A DNA stretch of 64,000 nt from Sclerodactyla briareus. Its lineage: Eukaryota; Echinodermata; Holothuroidea; Dendrochirotida; Sclerodactylidae. Below the pieces are notes generated by a model that was not told the DNA's origin, did not search any database, and was given only the letters and a program-made list of their open reading frames with translations. Made by a program: the position numbers and the translations under genes. Below, piece by piece: positions 11,590 through 23,140 of the stretch (its first letter is position 1; the number at the start of each line of letters is the position of its first letter). Where the stretch lies: contig JAODTK010003399.1 of NCBI GenBank assembly GCA_026419785.1, positions 144,974 to 208,973 of the forward strand, in the 5' to 3' direction.

Positions 11590-11800
11590 ATCAGTACCAA
11601 AGGGCCGGATGAGATATGGAGCAGTTTGCCATCTCCTATATTTACTGTTGCTGGTTGCCATAGCAACGGTTGCTATGGTAACCATAGTGTGGTTTGGAAA
11701 AAACTATCCACTGAGGGGACCCCAGGGGGGTCGGTCGGGTGGTACCTATGGGTGACGGGTGAGCAGCAAATGAGGTACACCGCAAAGTGGTCCGTTTGTG

Positions 11801-11843
<43 letters not shown>

Positions 11844-12500
11844 TTGCGTGTCCGTCAGATTTTTTGATGGTTTTTCGCAAATATCTCCATTTTGGAGTGG
11901 CTGCACAAAGTGAATTTTTGCACCGCTGAATAGTCACTAACACCATTATTTCTCTCAAAATTAGACGGAAACTATATTAAAATTGGGGAATTTAGGTGGC
12001 AAAAGACACATTTTGGGCCAATTTCTCATTTTTTAACAAGTTTTTCACTATTTTTCAGATATTCTCATTATTCCAATGGCCTGAATAATTTCAAATCTTG
12101 TAGCAATGTAAAAAGGCACACAATGCACAATTTCTCAGCAATCCCCAAAATTACCAGATGCAATTTTACGGGGGAAAAATAGATATTGGGCCAAATTTGA
12201 GAATTTCTGAACATCTGTTCAGTTTTTGGATACAGAGATTGTGCGGACTGAATGATACCAAATTTCAGAAGAAGGTACCAAGGTATCAAACAAAGGGTTT
12301 TCCACTTTTACGCTGTAAATTAACTTAAATTTCCATTAATATGAATATTTTTTGGGGGAAAATTGCTGTTTTCAGACCTATTTTGATAAATTTTGTTCAT
12401 TTACAACTCGCGACATGTACACAAGTAAGAAACCATTATAGTTCCACAATTTGCCGATGAGATCCTTCAACTCCCGGTAGATTAACCCTTTTGTTTTTTT
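11590..12500. mobile_element. Unclassified insertion in the left duplicate
   Basis: Similarity to the right duplicate stops near 11570 (63195) and resumes near 12540 (63335), leaving about 0.9 kb private to the left copy. It contains a TG run (about 11797-11840), palindromic GTTGCCATAGCAAC motifs and AT-rich sequence with ATTTTGGGCCAA-like phrases. No reading frame or clear termini were identified. Confidence 0.45.
11654..11682. promoter_or_regulatory. Two adjacent X-box (RFX-type) consensus sites
   Basis: GTTGCCATAGCAAC (11654-11667) and GTTGCTATGGTAAC (11669-11682, reverse GTTACCATAGCAAC). Both fit the RFX-factor X-box, two GTTRCC-type half sites in inverted orientation with a 2-base spacer. 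They lie in a probable mobile insertion in an intron, so function is not implied. Confidence 0.35.
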
Positions 12501-13907
12501 AATTTTATTTATCCATTTTCGCTTTCCATCTCAATAATAAGTTAAAAGACGGACGCATGAAAAACCTGAGAAGCGAAGCTTGTTCAAAGCAGGTTTCACT
12601 AATAGAACAATAACCAAAAAAATACTCCCCACCCTCCTCCCACTCCACCACACACCAACAATCAAACAAGACTCGCTAACTATATATACATAAGGTTACC
12701 TGCAACCCTATTAAATAATTTGACAATGGCATCCCTTCAGTAAGTTGATAATACTGATTCTGTATATATTTTTTTTTTTGAATCTCCAGTGTACCTCACT
12801 GTACCTATGTTGAATGACAATCGAGGGTAATCTTGAGGAGTTCCAGTAGATTGCCGTGGGGGGGGGGGGGGGGGGGTTGGGTACTAATTCTGATAATGTT
12901 GATTCAGATTGAGAAATGTTCTGAAACAAGATGGGAGTAATTATGAAAAAAAATGTAAGATAAATAATCATAGTAGTTACAGGTGGTGGATGTCAAGACA
13001 GTGAAGATACGCAAGCTTTTAAATATAGGAGAAGTATGATCAAGATAATGGGAGTTGGTAACGAGGCGTACTGCTTTCTTTTGCAGGAAGTAATCTATTC
13101 CAATGAACACTGTTTGGCATTTAATGGAGGTCTGAGTGATCTATATCAATGACACTCAGAGTAAAAGGTACATACCTCGACAGAGGCCAAAGCCCAAAAG
13201 TGTTTAGCAAACACTGTCGTTAATCAGGCATATTTGTATGAGTCTCACAGTTGGCTTACCTATTCGTTTGATAGTTCCAGTTTTCATCAGTGGCAGAATA
13301 TAGTCATATGTGTTTCCGATGTTTACCACTCCACGATGTTGATGTTCACGCCTGTTCAGTAACAACTGAAATCGCACCTTTAGACTACTTTCAGGCAAGG
13401 AATCACGGAAGTTATGATCTTCTTGTTTTACAGGAATCACCACACAGGCTCCAGCAACGGACTCGCCTTAATTGACCTATTTCTACATATATCCACTCCG
13501 CACCGTACTATTAAGGAATCATAGGTAGGCTATAGATTCCTGAAACCATCTTCTTACATGGAGACCTGGGCTTCTTTGAGTAAACATCCTCATAAAACAT
13601 CCTTACAACCAACGACATTTGGTTACTTTATCACTAATATCGCATTACTTTTTGTGCTTGAAGAAGATCGCACGATTTTTGTTTTGTTTTCTTGTTTTTA
13701 ACTCCTCTAACTTTGTCGAAACTAGCTGATGACTTTATCTTCTGTAGTTTTTTAGTTTATTATCACCAAAGGTCTACCATCCATGTGGAAGTTTTAGATT
13801 GTTACTAGGAATTGCACAGAAAGTGTTAGACATTTTTAATAAGAAGCGTTCGATTTATTGGTTCACCATTCGTCCATTCAATCAGGTTATTCACTGAGGC
13901 CACTGCG

Positions 13908-13968
13908 GTGTTCAATATGACCTTATGTTATCTGCAGCCCTGTATAGCGCCACCCCACTTCGTAATTC
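13908..13968 (+). repeat. Third copy of the post-SUEL intron segment
   Basis: TGTTCAATATGACCTTATGT and CCCTGTATAGCGCCACCCCA match the intron just after the SUEL exon at 8905-8955 and its right-hand duplicate at 57332-57376. The neighbouring SUEL coding sequence itself is not visible here. A CATC microsatellite follows at about 13967-13996. Confidence 0.6.
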
Positions 13969-14109
13969 ATCCATCCATCCATCCATCCATCCATCCTTTC
14001 ATTCATTCATTCAGGAAGACACTCTCCTGTGTCCTCTTGATCTGAGCTAAGTTCCCGTTGCTCAGTAATACGTGCGGTTTTCTGTCTGACCAGTCCCTGT
14101 GCTGGGTCA

Positions 14110-15274
14110 TATCAGCTAACTCACCAACAGATCACAATCAGTTGTGGTCAATGGGGCTTTTTAGAACAGACCTCCCCATCCCTATGACGTTTGCTCCAAT
14201 GTTTGACATTCTGTTCTTCCACAAACTTCCTGTGTCTCAATGGACGATACTCTTACTCAGGTATTTCGTCCTTCCGCCCGAAGAGCAAACTGAAGATTTA
14301 TGCCATACACAATTTGAGAAGTGCATCAGTGACATTAGATCTTAGCTAGCTGCCAACTGGCTCAAACTGAACGATATCAAAACAGAGGTATTATATCTTG
14401 GATCACGGCAGCAACTCTTCAAGTGCTCAAATGCTCAGATATCACTGTGGATGACCTTAAAATGCAACGTGTTGAGTCTGCTAGGAATCTTGGTCTTATT
14501 TTTTTAATATTCTGAAATGACTTTCAGGAATCACATCAACAAGATTGTAGGTCCGGCTACTTCCCCTCAGGCGTATCAGGGCCATACGACCTTTCCTTGA
14601 CCAGAGTTCTACCGGTACCCTCATACATTCGTTTTTTAGCCATCTTCGTCTATGCAAATCTGTTCTCTATGGCGTTACCCAAGCTAATCGTCCGAGTTGC
14701 AGTATCTACAGAACTCTGCTACTGGTATCACATACAGGGATATCCCGACTCGTACTATTTCTTGTCCTCTTTGCACTGGCTCCCTGCCAAGTACAGAATC
14801 CTCTTCAAGATATCTATCATAGTTTACAAATGTTTGTCTGGTACCGCCCCTATATGTCATTTCTGATATCATTACCCCCCCCCCCCAGACCTCCGCTAGG
14901 TCACTCCGCTCAACAATGGGAATCATGTTGTTTGTCCCCACGTGTCTGACTACAATCTGACAGAGGGATTTGCCTACTGTGGCCCCTTAACAGTTTTTTT
15001 TTTTTGTTTTTGGAACTTGCCTGCTGCCATTCGTAGCATATCGGACTTTAGTAGTTTACTACCTTCAAATCCCGCCTTGAAACACACTATTCATCTAGCG
15101 TTTGGTAATTACTGTTGATTCTGTCTATGATCAGCGCAGTCAGTAGTTGTTTATTACTGGCACTATACTATACTATACTATACTATACTATACTATACTA
15201 TACTAACTATACTATACTATACTATACTATACTATACTATACTATACTATACTATCTATACTATACTATACTAT
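14110..15274 (+). mobile_element. Degenerate CR1/L2-like LINE, C-terminal half, with TATAC tail
   Basis: Seen in shifting frames: RSQSVVVNG (about 14120), an (M)DDT reverse-transcriptase catalytic relic near 14240, EKCISDIRS then AANWLKLNDIKTEVLYLG (about 14320-14400), VESARNLGLIF (about 14470), and SLHWLPAKYRILFKI with YKCLSGTAP (about 14770-14855). This is the standard order for the RT palm and thumb and the C-terminus of CR1/L2-group elements. Stops and frameshifts make it inactive. The 3' end runs into a pure TATAC array (15162-15274); short microsatellite tails are usual for this LINE group. It is nested in the EGF-to-GAIN intron of the receptor. Confidence 0.85.
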
Positions 15275-15351
15275 TCATTCACGCGTGCATCAAGATATAC
15301 TGGCACAGCTGGGGTTTCTTACTAACTGGATATTTTGCAACAAGTCGCATC

Positions 15352-15605
15352 GGTCGGTTGTGAGCAGTCACGTTGACTTCTGCTCCTCCAGGTTCCAAGA
15401 AAGTGTCGGATCCTGGATTCGCTGATCGGCCTTTCAGAGGGGACGTATAATGTCGGTCTCCGGCTTATTTATACCCCTGCATTGATAACATCTCAGCATT
15501 AGTCAAGAAGAGCTGGCGATTTATCGCCAGCGCTCATCCACGGTCAGGGTTCCTTGATTCGCTTAACTTGGCTCCTTGAACCTGTAGAATTCAATTCAAT
15601 CCATC
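15352..15605 (+). mobile_element. 270-bp SINE-like repeat, copy 1
   Basis: Begins GGTTGTGAGCAGTCACGTTG, includes CTCCTCCAGGTTCC and a hairpin (CTGGCGATTTATCGCCAG), and ends TTGAACCTGTAGAATTCAAT. Copies are at 22842-23140 (+) and 53620-53885 (-). No clear A or B box, so the promoter class is unknown; it could instead be a LINE 3' fragment. Confidence 0.65.
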
Positions 15606-15849
15606 TTCTGACAATCTGGATTACAGCTGTAGATGTAGATCACCACACTCAACAGTGTTCTTCTGTTGAATTGTGTTATTTCATCCCACTTACTTGGATA
15701 ATAGATAATATGGTTTTTAGCTTCGCAGTCTCCGCTGCTGTCGGAAGACTTTCATGTGTACACAATAACTTTCCACAATAACTTTTCAACTTGACACATA
15801 TGTGCGCCATAGTGAAATCTCGGATGGTTCGTAAGAGACTTGCACTTGA

Positions 15850-16290
15850 CTTGGGTCAATTTTCACCATATCAGAGGTATGCCGTATTCGGAGTTTCTTA
15901 CATCTGGTCGTTGTAGGCCTACATCTGTTCCGACAACGAAAAGAGGTGATCAATTCGAGGTCATCCGAGGTCAAGATTGCGTAATTCATGCGATTTTCCC
16001 AACTATCTCGAATTCGAACAAAACTTGGTGGATGTGTACTACGTCTGTTCTCGACAAAAGTGGAGGTCATTTTGAGGTCATCCGGGGTATAGTTTGCGTA
16101 ATTTATGCGATTTTCCCAACGTTGTTGAATATTTAACGAAACTTTGTGTATGTAGACTACATTTGGTCCCGACTAAAGTGGAGGTCACTTTCAGGTCATC
16201 AGAGGTCAATGTGCACAGTATATGCGATTTTCAAGCTTTGCCGCATTTGAACGAAACTTTGTGATTATAGTCTTTGGGTCATGGAAATTC
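15850..16290 (+). repeat. About 117-bp tandem repeat rich in AGGTCA
   Basis: Three diverged units. GAGGTCATCCGAGGTCAAGA near 15957 recurs near 16073 and 16191, each followed by ATGCGATTTTCCCAAC-like sequence and GAACGAAACTTTGTG-like sequence. This lies just upstream of the first GAIN exon. Confidence 0.75.
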
Positions 16291-16475
16291 TTTCAGGAGA
16301 AAATGAGATGGACATTGGCACCCACTTATTGATCAAAAGGTAGTGATATGCACATCGGCAGTTTACCTGCCTGTCGATGTCTAGTTCCTTTCTGGTGTTG
16401 CTCGCCTGCTGTTAGTATGACCTACTACCTCGAGGGACACCAGCGATCATATTAGTACCTTCTTATCTCTGACAG

Positions 16476-16568
16476 ATTAACATCACGGAAGATAACGTCG
16501 AGTCAGCGGCCATCGGATTGAATTCGGCGTTGAAAATCCGAGAAGGTGCTCACGCCGCAAGAAATCAG
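16476..16568 (+). CDS. Adhesion GPCR exon: start of GAIN domain
   Basis: Helical subdomain of the GAIN fold, the autoproteolysis-inducing region of adhesion GPCRs. Seen: acceptor CTCTGACAG at 16467-16475, 31 codons in phase 0 (INITEDNVESAAIGLNSALK, then a helix-like tail ending HAARNQ), donor CAG/GTTGGC. The ITEDNVESAAIGLN style is typical of the first GAIN helices. The phase is 0 at both ends, matching the EGF exon before and the 17910 exon after. There is no Pfam-like signature in this short exon alone; the call rests on position, phase and helix pattern. Confidence 0.6.
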
Positions 16569-17909
16569 GTTGGCAGTGGAAGTATTCGCGGGAATTGCCG
16601 AGCAAGAGATCTTCTCGAGTGAGGTATAGACTGATTCACTAACTTACTATCGAAATATGTGAATATGCTATAGCCAGCTTGGTACAAGTTCCCGGACAGT
16701 GCATATGAAGTGCATTATGTCAGCCGATCACACTATGTCGCTTGCGGAACCGACAAATTTAGTTTGATTTAGTTGGATTACCAGGGAACTCTGTCCGTGT
16801 TATCACAGAATGACTTTCTAATACAGCAATTTTTCAATTTTTTGCAATATAACCCACCCTCTCCTTACATCGCAGTACATCACAGTACGAGTACACACAT
16901 TACATCCTCTAATGATCTACAAGTTCAGCAGGTGCGTGTCAATAATTTGACCTCCCGACCCCCCCCCCCTTCACTTCAATTACCCCCACATGAAGCAGGG
17001 AAGGCCGGCTGTATAGACAAAGTCAGGCTTGTGATAAACACATACCACATGCAATACCTACACTATTGATACTATATGGAATGACGTGGGGACATGATCC
17101 AAGAGTTCATTTCGGAAACAGACGTTCATTGTGGTAACCTGAGAAGAAAATATGAACAGGAAAATATGAACGACAACACGAGGTAAATAATACGCGCTCG
17201 TGTGTGTGTGTATGCATGTGTGTGTGACGTCAAGGGTTTACGACCGATGAATAAACAATGGGAACAATATGTCATCAGTTGTCAGACCACTAGTCTTCGG
17301 TTGTCGACAATCAAAAAGTTAGGTCCCAACGAAGGGAAATATCATCGGTTGCGTGGCGAACAATGCGTGACAAGTTTGTGTGTGTGTGTGTTTGTGTGTG
17401 ACGCTTTCTTGTGAGCGCGACGTGTCAATGAAGTTCAAGTAAGGCACGTCGGTTTCTTTCATGGAGAGGAAGATTCATATTGTTTTTCGTAACAGTTGAA
17501 GGTCAGGGGAGGTTGCTTGTGAGTACAATTACAATATCAGGAGATTGCGAATATTAATCAAAGTAGGCATCTAGGTTGAAGAAGAACCCCGGTGTTTTTT
17601 GTTCTAAGTTAATAGACATGAAACGAAAAATGTCTTTTATTTTGTGAGCAGCACAATATTAGGAGATTGCACATCAATTAACTTCAAGATAGGTTGCAGA
17701 GGTACAGAGGAAGAAGCCCTAAACTCAAGGTCATCCAAGGTCGGAGAAAATTGGCTGCTAGAATGCTTGTGAGCAGGGGAGATTGCAAATATCAATGATA
17801 TATCATTCCTAACTACACTCCATGGTCACTCAAGATGTTGCAAAAGTGTGATATTGTTTTGATTATAGCAGGGAATCACTACACACGTTATTGTTGGACT
17901 CCCTCGCAG

Positions 17910-18216
17910 GTATCCAGGTCACTAGTCGAGTGTGCTGATGATCTCTCCATGATAGACAGAGCGACCCTCGATCAGGTCCCCGAGGTCGGGCAGATCCCGT
18001 TTTTGCTTGAAGGGCATATCGCGAGAATCTACGCCAATGGGTTCAACTTCTCAAGCACCTTGGAAAAACGTAGGGGCCTAGCGACGGTGGTTAGACTCTC
18101 TGGGTCTAGCGACGGCGTCACTTTCGGAAGCTCCCATTCGAGAAACGATACATATAACCAATCTCGACCTCTGAATGAAGTCTACTCGGGCTTGTTAAGC
18201 GAGGATACCTCGGAAG
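17910..18216 (+). CDS. Adhesion GPCR exon: GAIN domain, middle part
   Basis: Seen: acceptor CCCTCGCAG at 17901-17909, then an open phase-0 frame with VSRSLVECADDLSMIDRATL, HIARIYANGFNFSS, LATVVRLSGSSDGVTFG and SGLLSEDTSE. This fits the helix-to-strand transition of GAIN subdomains A and B. The chosen donor is GAAG/GTGTCA at 18217, a weak site. It gives phase 1, exactly what the next exon needs, and joins LLSEDTSE to DDKPLAFVIYKN, a natural GAIN strand. The frame stays open to a TAA at about 18261. A better-looking donor (GGAG/GTAAGG, about 18270) lies beyond that stop and does not fit the phase. Confidence 0.7.
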
Positions 18217-18616
18217 GTGTCATTTCATCCATTTCATACCAGAATCAGTTCTGGCGAAAATAAATGGAGGTAAGGTTTATGGCCGTTTTATCAACGATCG
18301 CTGAGCAGTAAGCCTTTCGATATGGCTGTTTAGTTAATAGTCCCAATTCTTCTTTTATCTGTTTATGTGTATCTCCTGGGATGACTCCTATAAACAGTTG
18401 CTATCGTAAAAAAGTAGCTGCGAACACTAACAAACTGATCGTTCTACATCCTTAAACAAATGAAAAATTGAGTCATTCTTGTTTCCATCCAAAATATAAA
18501 TAGAAGATGCTCATAATTAAGGTATTCACAATCAGACGATTTGCACGTATGGTTCGGTAAAATGAGTAGGCTCGATGGATGTGGAATAACATATAACGTG
18601 TAGATGAAATTGGATC

Positions 18617-18790
18617 TGGGTACCAGGGATGTAGTCGAGGCCGGCACCTCCGAGGCCGAGGCCGAGGCCGAGGCCGGGCTCAGCTTTTCACCTTGTACAC
18701 TGTAGGTATGGTGGCCTCGGAAAAACGAGGCCGAGGACGAGGCCGGCAAATCGCCTCGAGGCCGGCCTCGACTACAACACTGCTGGGTAC
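18617..18790. mobile_element. (CCGAGG)n fold-back element with inverted ends
   Basis: Left end GTACCAGGGATGTAGTCGAG. The right end, read inverted, is GTACCCAGCAGTGTTGTAGT then CGAGGCCGG. The interior is GAGGCC/GGCCTC hexamers in both orientations, so the whole stretch can fold into a hairpin. Other members with a different sixth base occur at about 33090-33241, 34114-34190, 35450-35580 and 36470-36590. Whether it is a MITE or an expanded hexamer satellite is undecided. Confidence 0.65.
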
Positions 18791-19029
18791 ATGTTTGCCT
18801 AGCAATACGGATGTGAAGCAAATGAGTCGCAGGAGAGCTATGGGGGCATACGCAGAGTGGCGTCAGCATGGATACCGTACACTACGCCGGAAGTAGTGCA
18901 TGACCCCCCACCCACCTCGTAGTCAAGCAGGTGCTCTTAGGGGTACGTAGAGGCCCTCGAAGACCTACACGAGTACATTTTTGACTAGTAGTGGAGGATG
19001 CAGGAGCAATTACTCTGCGGTCACTCTGA

Positions 19030-19095
19030 CGTGTCTATGTGCGTGTGTAGGTGTGTCTGTGTGTTTATTTGTGTGTCTGTGTATGTGCATGCGTG

Positions 19096-19132
<37 letters not shown>
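19030..19132. repeat. TG-rich microsatellite
   Basis: Imperfect GTGTGT from 19030, pure TG at about 19102-19132. It lies in the intron between two GAIN exons. Confidence 0.9.
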
Positions 19133-19135
<3 letters not shown>

Positions 19136-19970
19136 ACGCTACTTGAGAGCATGAGACTCGGAGAACGCAACAATCGGGTTCTACTTAGGCATATTGATTG
19201 CAAATATGAAGAGGGAGAACCTTAACGTTTGGTACCAGCTCGAAGTCATACGAGGTTAGAAGAAATCAGAAACGCAAACGCTTGTGGACACGATAACCTG
19301 TGCAACAAAATGATGTAGGAAGCTCATACTTGGCATTGAGGGTTGTTATTTGAAAAGGATTCGTTCTATTGTTTGGGGGTCAGGTTCAAGATCACCGAAG
19401 GTCAACAGAGGCCAGCGTCTGGAAACTTTTTTGTAAAGTGTCCCTATGATGAATAACATAATCAAGTCCTCCCCACTAACACGTAGGAAATATAGCAGGC
19501 CTATTACTAAGCCTTTGGAGGTGAGACAGCTCCCATACAAATGTAAGACAGTAATTATTCTCTGAAGATTAGTAACAGCCATTTGGGCGAGGCATCACTA
19601 CGTAGTATTGCGTTCTTGTTATCAGCAGGGCATTGGACTGTTCCCTACTTTCCGCTGTGTATGCGGAGCACCGCGCACATGGGCAGTAGGCCCTTCGTTT
19701 AGCGTCTTTAGTATGACTGTACCAGGTATGAAACCCAGTATCTCCTTGCTGTAAATAGAGTTTTCAGAAGGATCCTGCATGATGAATGCGCCTCGAATCG
19801 ACATTAACATATTTTCTTCAGACTAATGTTGTCAGTGTTTTTTTGTTGTTTTTTTTTTTTTTTTTTTTGGCTTTTGCTATTCTTGCTGATAAAGAACAAC
19901 CAACACACGAATAAACCGTCATTCGGCATTTGTTCGTTTTTGCCATGACCATTCATTCCTTCCCTCACAG

Positions 19971-20143
19971 ACGACAAACCACTGGCATTTGTAATCTACA
20001 AGAACGCGACGCTATTCCCGACGAGCGAGAGCTCAGCAAGAGAGTATATCGACAGCCAGGTCATTTCAGCAGCGCTGGTGGGTAATGTCTCGACAGATCA
20101 TTTACCACCCAAGGACGCCATAATTACCACATTTCGTAGACAT
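19971..20143 (+). CDS. Adhesion GPCR exon: GAIN domain, strand-rich part before the GPS
   Basis: Seen: acceptor CTTCCCTCACAG ending at 19970. The first two bases complete a codon from the phase-1 donor of the previous exon. The frame is open for 57 codons: KPLAFVIYKNATLFPTSE, IDSQVISAALVGNVS and IITTFRRH. This is the characteristic GAIN sequence of the form f..YkN..LFp...SqVisa....l..p..itf.h that immediately precedes the GPS. It contains potential N-glycosylation sites (NAT, NVS). The donor is CAT/GTGAGT at 20144 in phase 0, joining directly to the GPS exon. Confidence 0.85.
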
Positions 20144-20985
20144 GTGAGTAATAATTGATTATAATTAGTCCTATATTGAGCTTCTCCCAACCTAGGATGC
20201 CTCGTTTCCGATATTTCGTTAGGAGACAAGTGTCCATTAACAAAGACAAATCTTGTTCATCATCCTCGATTACACTATCTTACAGACCCGATTATGCATA
20301 CCCTGGTCCCTCACTGTATTACACTGCATCATCAGTGTATTGAATTTTGAAAGGAAGAAAGGGGACAGGAAGAGTCGCTGTGCCTAAATTCCTGACAAAA
20401 CAGGTACACCTACGTCTTGCCTCGATATAATTTCCTCGTAACTCGATCCCCCAAGAAGCAATAAACTTGTACGCGTTGCAGTATAATTGCACATGCTCTG
20501 TGTGAACATGCATAGCATCATGATAATGATGATAGTAATTTCGAACCAACCGTTAGCCTTCCTTGACAATTCGACCAATTCGTCCCATTTTTCAATAAAG
20601 TAATTATCTCACATTATGACTATGCTCTAATTCACATTATTCAAACATAGTCCAACCATTGAATTTGAACGTCCCCTCAACCCAGTCGGGTCGTTTATTT
20701 ATGGGGCCTAGAGCATCCGGAGCATCAGGCATGAAAACAAGTCAGGGTCACACAATCAAAATACAGATCTTATTATGATACTCGCCGCCCACTTCCACGG
20801 TGTTAAAAACGATGTATAACGAGCTCTAGTTGATCGTAGTAACTGAGAAAATCCAAGAAATTCCTGTACATCTAATATGTGCTACTAGTGAAGCACGAGT
20901 TCCCCAGGAGTACAATACGAACTTTGTTTGAGCCTACCACGAGCATACGCGTTTTGAATATGTGACAGCACGACCTTTAAACGAC

Positions 20986-21397
20986 CTTGAAAGACAAGTC
21001 CAGCCAAAAATATTTAAATGTCATATGATTGTGCATTGAAAATTATGCCAATCAAACTTTTTTTTCATGTTCATAGCATGTTTTGGTTTTAAAGTTACGA
21101 ATTTTTAAAGATTAATAAATAATCACTGCTAAGTTGGCAACATTTGATGACGTCACATCTACCAATTTTAGAAAAAATGTTAAGAAATATGTCTTTTCGC
21201 TCATAATTGGTGGATATTACATCACAAAAAGATTGCCAGTTTGCCAAAATCAGCAAATTGTATGAAATTTGAGGAAGCCATATCTTCCCAACCGAACATG
21301 ATATGAACCTGGAACAAAAGGATATTTGAATGATTTTCTATTCTCTTTAACATTATAACACCAAGAAGAGTATAATTTGGCTGGAATTTCCCTTTAA
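20986..21397 (+). mobile_element. Palindromic MITE, copy A
   Basis: Terminal sequences TTGAAAGACAAGTCCAGCC and (inverted) TTAAAGGGAAATTCCAGCC. The body contains near-mirror halves with GATGACGTCACATCTACCAA and ATATCTTCCCAACCGAACAT. Related copies are B at 54402-54825 and C at 58241-58658 (opposite orientation). No coding capacity. It lies beside the LINE fragment that starts near 21400. Confidence 0.75.
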
Positions 21398-21399
21398 TA

Positions 21400-21880
21400 A
21401 CACGTCCTCAAATTCAATACAAACTGTCGGTAACATCTCACCTGGAGTATTCCGTGTGGAATCCTAATTTCGCGAAGAAAAAAGCCAAAAATTGAGAACG
21501 TTCAAAGGAGGGCTTTGAGATCAATCGACTGTCTGCGAGATTTGCCGTATGAGGCAAGATTGAAGCGTCTTGTTCTGACTTCAATGTAGCTCAGGCTACT
21601 TCGGGGTGATTTGATTCAGGTTTTTGAAATCGTCCATGGCTTCGATTACCCTTTTTCTACTATATCTTCGAATTTCTCGATGTAAGCACTAAATAGGGGC
21701 CATTATCTCTCGTCTCAAGTTACGTGGTAAACGTTGCAGATTAGACATTATGAAGTAGTTCTTCTCGCAAAGAGCGAATGATGAGTGGAAATGCCTCCCT
21801 GCAGATGATGTTCGGTCTAAGAATGTAATATCTTCGAAAACAGTCTTGACTTGAGACATCTTTCAGTTCTGTTGGTCTTC
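21400..21880 (+). mobile_element. CR1-like LINE, 3' coding fragment
   Basis: Frames give LEYSVWNPNFAKKK, ENVQRRALRSIDCLRDL, ARLKRLVLTS, LRLLRGDLIQVFEIVHG and, later, WKCLPADDVRSKN. These are the C-terminal landmarks (HLEYS.QVWNP, RGDLIQVFKI.HG) also seen in the element at 60500-62298, so both belong to one family. Stop codons and shifts are present. Nothing certain follows to about 22840, although 22080-22260 is GC-richer. Confidence 0.75.
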
Positions 21881-22841
21881 TTCTTCTTGCGATGTTTTGA
21901 CTCCAGTGTCGTTCATGAGCACCCAGTTCCTTCCAGACCATTTACTAGTAAAACTATGCTTAGGACGCTCTGTACGCGCCCAAAACCACCAAGGCACGAT
22001 GTATACGTTTACGATACGTTCTCTGCGGCCAAAATTGGTATATGTGACAAACTCGCAGGCCTGCTGCGTCTTTGGGTGTCAGATGGGGGTGACGGTTCTT
22101 CTAGTGCTTGCGCGAGTACCTTGCCCGGATAACGGCTGGCATGTCTGTTCTGAATCTTGCGGCCTCTTCCTTGGGCTCCCGGAGTCTCCCGCGTCCCCCT
22201 CTCTTGGGTGGCATAGTTCTACTGGTGCATATAGCCCAAACGTCCGTACCACGTGACCATTCCCACGCCATTGGAGTGAGCTCGTAGTAATCACTTTTTG
22301 AACATGTACAGGCCCGCATAAAGCTCGTAGTAAACGTGTATATAGTGTATTGGAAGTCAGTCTAGTCAAGAAAGGACGTATTTCTGACTTCGTGTTTAGC
22401 TCGTACTAATCGTGCGTCGTGAATACTTGGTATTATGTACTTACCGGAATCGTTCCACGAGGGGATCACACGCACTGCACGAGGAACGCGTACCAAACAC
22501 GATGTATCACGAATACAGCAAGATGTATCACGAAAAAAGGGGATATTCACGAGATTGGTAAGTGCTGGAGGCGACATGTCAAGGGCACAGGAGCTCGTCA
22601 TACATCGTGTTCAACATCGTTGAAGTGGGCGAGTAGCATAAAAATGTTGCTCGCCCACTTTGCTTCAACAGTTTAATCAGAAGGTTTTGAATGGGAAAAC
22701 ACTCTCACCCACTCAGTCTATGACTTTGAGAAAAGTCGTCGGGGAGACATGATGGTTGATCACCAAGCATGGATTTGGTGGAAGAATGGTAGAGTGTATC
22801 TGTGTAATTTGGGTTCGGGATATTCGCAGTAATTCTCCTCG

Positions 22842-23140
22842 GTCGGCCGTGAGCAGTCACGTTGAACTTGAACTTCCGCTCCTCCAGGTTCCGAGAAAAT
22901 GGTCGGATCTTGGAGTTTACTAATCGTCCTTCCGGATGGGGCGTAAGATGGCGGTCCCGGAAGCAGGTTGGGATTGGCTCGACCCCTGCCTCGATATCAT
23001 CTGAGCATAGTCGAAAAGAGAAGGCGAGTTATCGCCATTGCTCCTCAACGATCAATACGGCCAGGGTTCCATGATGAGCCTTACTTGGCTTCCTGAACCC
23101 GTTGAATCAAATAAAAATGAAATAAAAATCAGACTCAGAA
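22842..23140 (+). mobile_element. 270-bp SINE-like repeat, copy 2
   Basis: GGCCGTGAGCAGTCACGTTG, CTCCTCCAGGTTCC, a GGCGAGTTATCGCC hairpin and CCTGAACCCGTTGAATC, followed by an A-rich AAATAAAAATGAAATAAAAA tail. Same family as 15352-15605. Confidence 0.7.

Larger units (their letters stand above)
1601..13228 (+). repeat. Left copy of a direct segmental duplication
   Basis: Collinear similarity to 51393-63999 in the same orientation. Anchor pairs seen by eye: 1601/51393, 2219/52087, 2580/52620, 3060/52985, 3660/53360, 3841/53886, 5260/54350, 7660/55465, 8040/55920, 8700/57090, 9080/57520, 9520/58020, 11190/62830, 12545/63335, 13200/63970. The copies are clearly diverged, with many substitutions and indels, and each holds private insertions. 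It carries the SUEL and EGF exons of the receptor. The breakpoint near 1601 is approximate, and the right copy leaves the window before its other end can be seen. Confidence 0.85.

Noticed and set aside
18217..18270. Extending the GAIN exon through VISSISYQNQFW to the better GTAAGG donor
   Set aside because: An in-frame TAA precedes that donor and the phase does not fit the next exon. The weaker GTGTCA donor gives the right phase and a natural GAIN sequence.
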